From Oscillospiraceae bacterium (lineage in GTDB: Bacteria > Bacillota > Clostridia > Oscillospirales > Ruminococcaceae), in contig JAIRWE010000108.1 in NCBI GenBank assembly GCA_031253365.1, forward strand, positions 1 to 6,207: 6,207 nucleotides of DNA, given 5' to 3'. Every line of letters starts with the position of its first letter. Within the stretch, counting starts at the first letter, position 1. This document shows, piece by piece, positions 5,943 to 6,207 of this stretch. A program made the translations under genes and the position numbers. The notes under the pieces were generated by a model. That model had not been told where the DNA came from and ran no database searches. It saw nothing but the letters and a program-made list of their open reading frames with translations.

Positions 5943-5971
5943 ATTATAACATTTTTTCGCGGGAATGTCAA
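5943..5971 (-). promoter_or_regulatory. Perfect consensus sigma-A promoter of the DUF6273 gene
   Basis: TTGACA (5971-5966), 17 bases, TATAAT (5948-5943) on the minus strand: 12 of 12 consensus positions. Predicted transcript start is near 5936, giving a leader of about 26 bases. Confidence 0.88.
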
Positions 5972-6015
5972 GTTAGCATAACACATATAAAAAAGGCGGG
6001 AGCGCGTCGTGGCGC

Positions 6016-6044
6016 TTGACATTCGGGCGGGGTTGTGGTAGACT
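6016..6044 (+). promoter_or_regulatory. Sigma-A promoter of the right-edge gene
   Basis: TTGACA (6016-6021), 17 bases, TAGACT (6039-6044): perfect -35, four of six at -10. Predicted start near 6051 gives a leader of about 53 bases before the ATG at 6104. It is divergent from the DUF6273 promoter. The octamer CGCTTGAC recurs at 6014-6020 (preceded by G, C at 6013) and 6046-6053, spaced 33 bases, and may be chance or a regulator site. Confidence 0.75.
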
Positions 6045-6087
6045 ACGCTTGACTGTGCCGAATTTCATTCTCATTTTACCGTTATGG

Positions 6088-6094
6088 AAAGGAG
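6088..6094 (+). promoter_or_regulatory. Ribosome binding site of the Rpn C-terminal-like frame
   Basis: AAGGAGG on the plus strand, 9 bases before the ATG at 6104. It is a near-perfect Shine-Dalgarno site and decides the start. Confidence 0.75.
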
Positions 6095-6103
6095 GAGCTT
6101 GAT

Positions 6104-6207
6104 ATGTTGGAACAAACGGGAGTCGCCCCGATACAGAAAGCGGTGTATGTCCTGCACCAAATGAGCGAGGACGAGAGGATAAAGGAAATGGCGTGGCAGA
6201 GGGAAAT
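6104..6207 (+). CDS. Rpn / PD-(D/E)XK transposase-family C-terminal-like protein (partial, runs off right edge)
   Basis: Thirty-four codons plus two bases are visible, beginning MLEQTGVAPIQKAV and containing MSEDERIKEMAWQRE at about residues 20-34. This matches the region just after the nuclease domain in Rpn-family (recombination-promoting nuclease / PDDEXK transposase) proteins of Firmicutes, where IxKAVxVLxxLSxDExxRE...REKALxDE is usual. Such proteins normally have some 200 residues before this point, holding the catalytic PD-(D/E)XK core; here none are present. Translating upstream in frame gives YGKEELD directly before the ATG, which also resembles the family, and a TGA stop follows at 6050-6052. 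So the gene is either 5'-truncated or a stand-alone C-terminal product. A promoter and strong ribosome binding site suggest it is expressed. The short visible length limits certainty. Confidence 0.6.
   Translation, partial: MLEQTGVAPIQKAVYVLHQMSEDERIKEMAWQRE

Noticed and set aside
6001..6016. A possible operator hairpin, AGCGC and GCGCT with a 6-base loop.
   Set aside because: The stem is only 5 bp and GC-rich chance pairings of this size are common here; it does overlap the -35 box, but nothing else supports it.

Overview
The window reads like a chromosome segment from an uncultured gut-type Firmicute (Clostridia). The grounds are consensus sigma-A promoters, strong GGAGG-type ribosome binding sites, an AlgI/DHHW acyl-transfer pair, a secreted DUF6273 protein, a Gp20/Gp13-type capsid cassette typical of Clostridia prophages, and a trace of an Rpn/PD-(D/E)XK transposase-family gene. 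This assignment is inference; no rRNA or other marker gene is present. Five genes lie on the minus strand and one partial gene lies on the plus strand at the right edge.

Minus strand, read right to left. (1) 5910-4771 is a secreted protein with a signal peptide, an Ig-like domain, a fibronectin type III domain and a C-terminal DUF6273 domain. Its last ~39 codons before the end motif all end in C or T and contain quasi-repeats, as in a variable region of a diversity-generating retroelement (DGR). A perfect promoter precedes it and an 11-bp-stem terminator follows. (2) 4646-3276 is an MBOAT O-acyltransferase (AlgI-like) behind a perfect consensus promoter placed so that transcription should begin on the A of the start codon: a predicted leaderless mRNA. 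(3) 3265-1895 is its AlgJ/AlgX-like DHHW partner, translationally coupled to it. Together they should add acyl (probably acetyl) groups to an extracytoplasmic glycan. A bidirectional terminator at 1783-1803 closes this unit.

(4-6) 1751-1341, 1327-293 and 204 to beyond the left edge form a phage head cassette: Gp20-type scaffold, Gp13-like major capsid protein and the start of a head-tail connector-like protein. The order is that of a working siphophage cassette, but portal, terminase and minor head genes are missing upstream. The acyltransferase operon and a terminator sit there instead. The scaffold seems to lack most of the family's central coiled coil. A hairpin with a short U-run lies between the capsid and connector genes.

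On the plus strand, a promoter at 6016-6044 leads to a short reading frame starting at 6104. It matches only the C-terminal part of Rpn/PD-(D/E)XK nuclease-transposase proteins and runs off the right edge.

Most worth following up are the DGR-like variable region, the leaderless consensus promoter, the orphan head cassette with a shortened scaffold, and the Rpn C-terminal frame with its own promoter. No reverse transcriptase, template repeat, tRNA, rRNA or CRISPR array was seen. No gene-free stretch exceeds about 200 bases.
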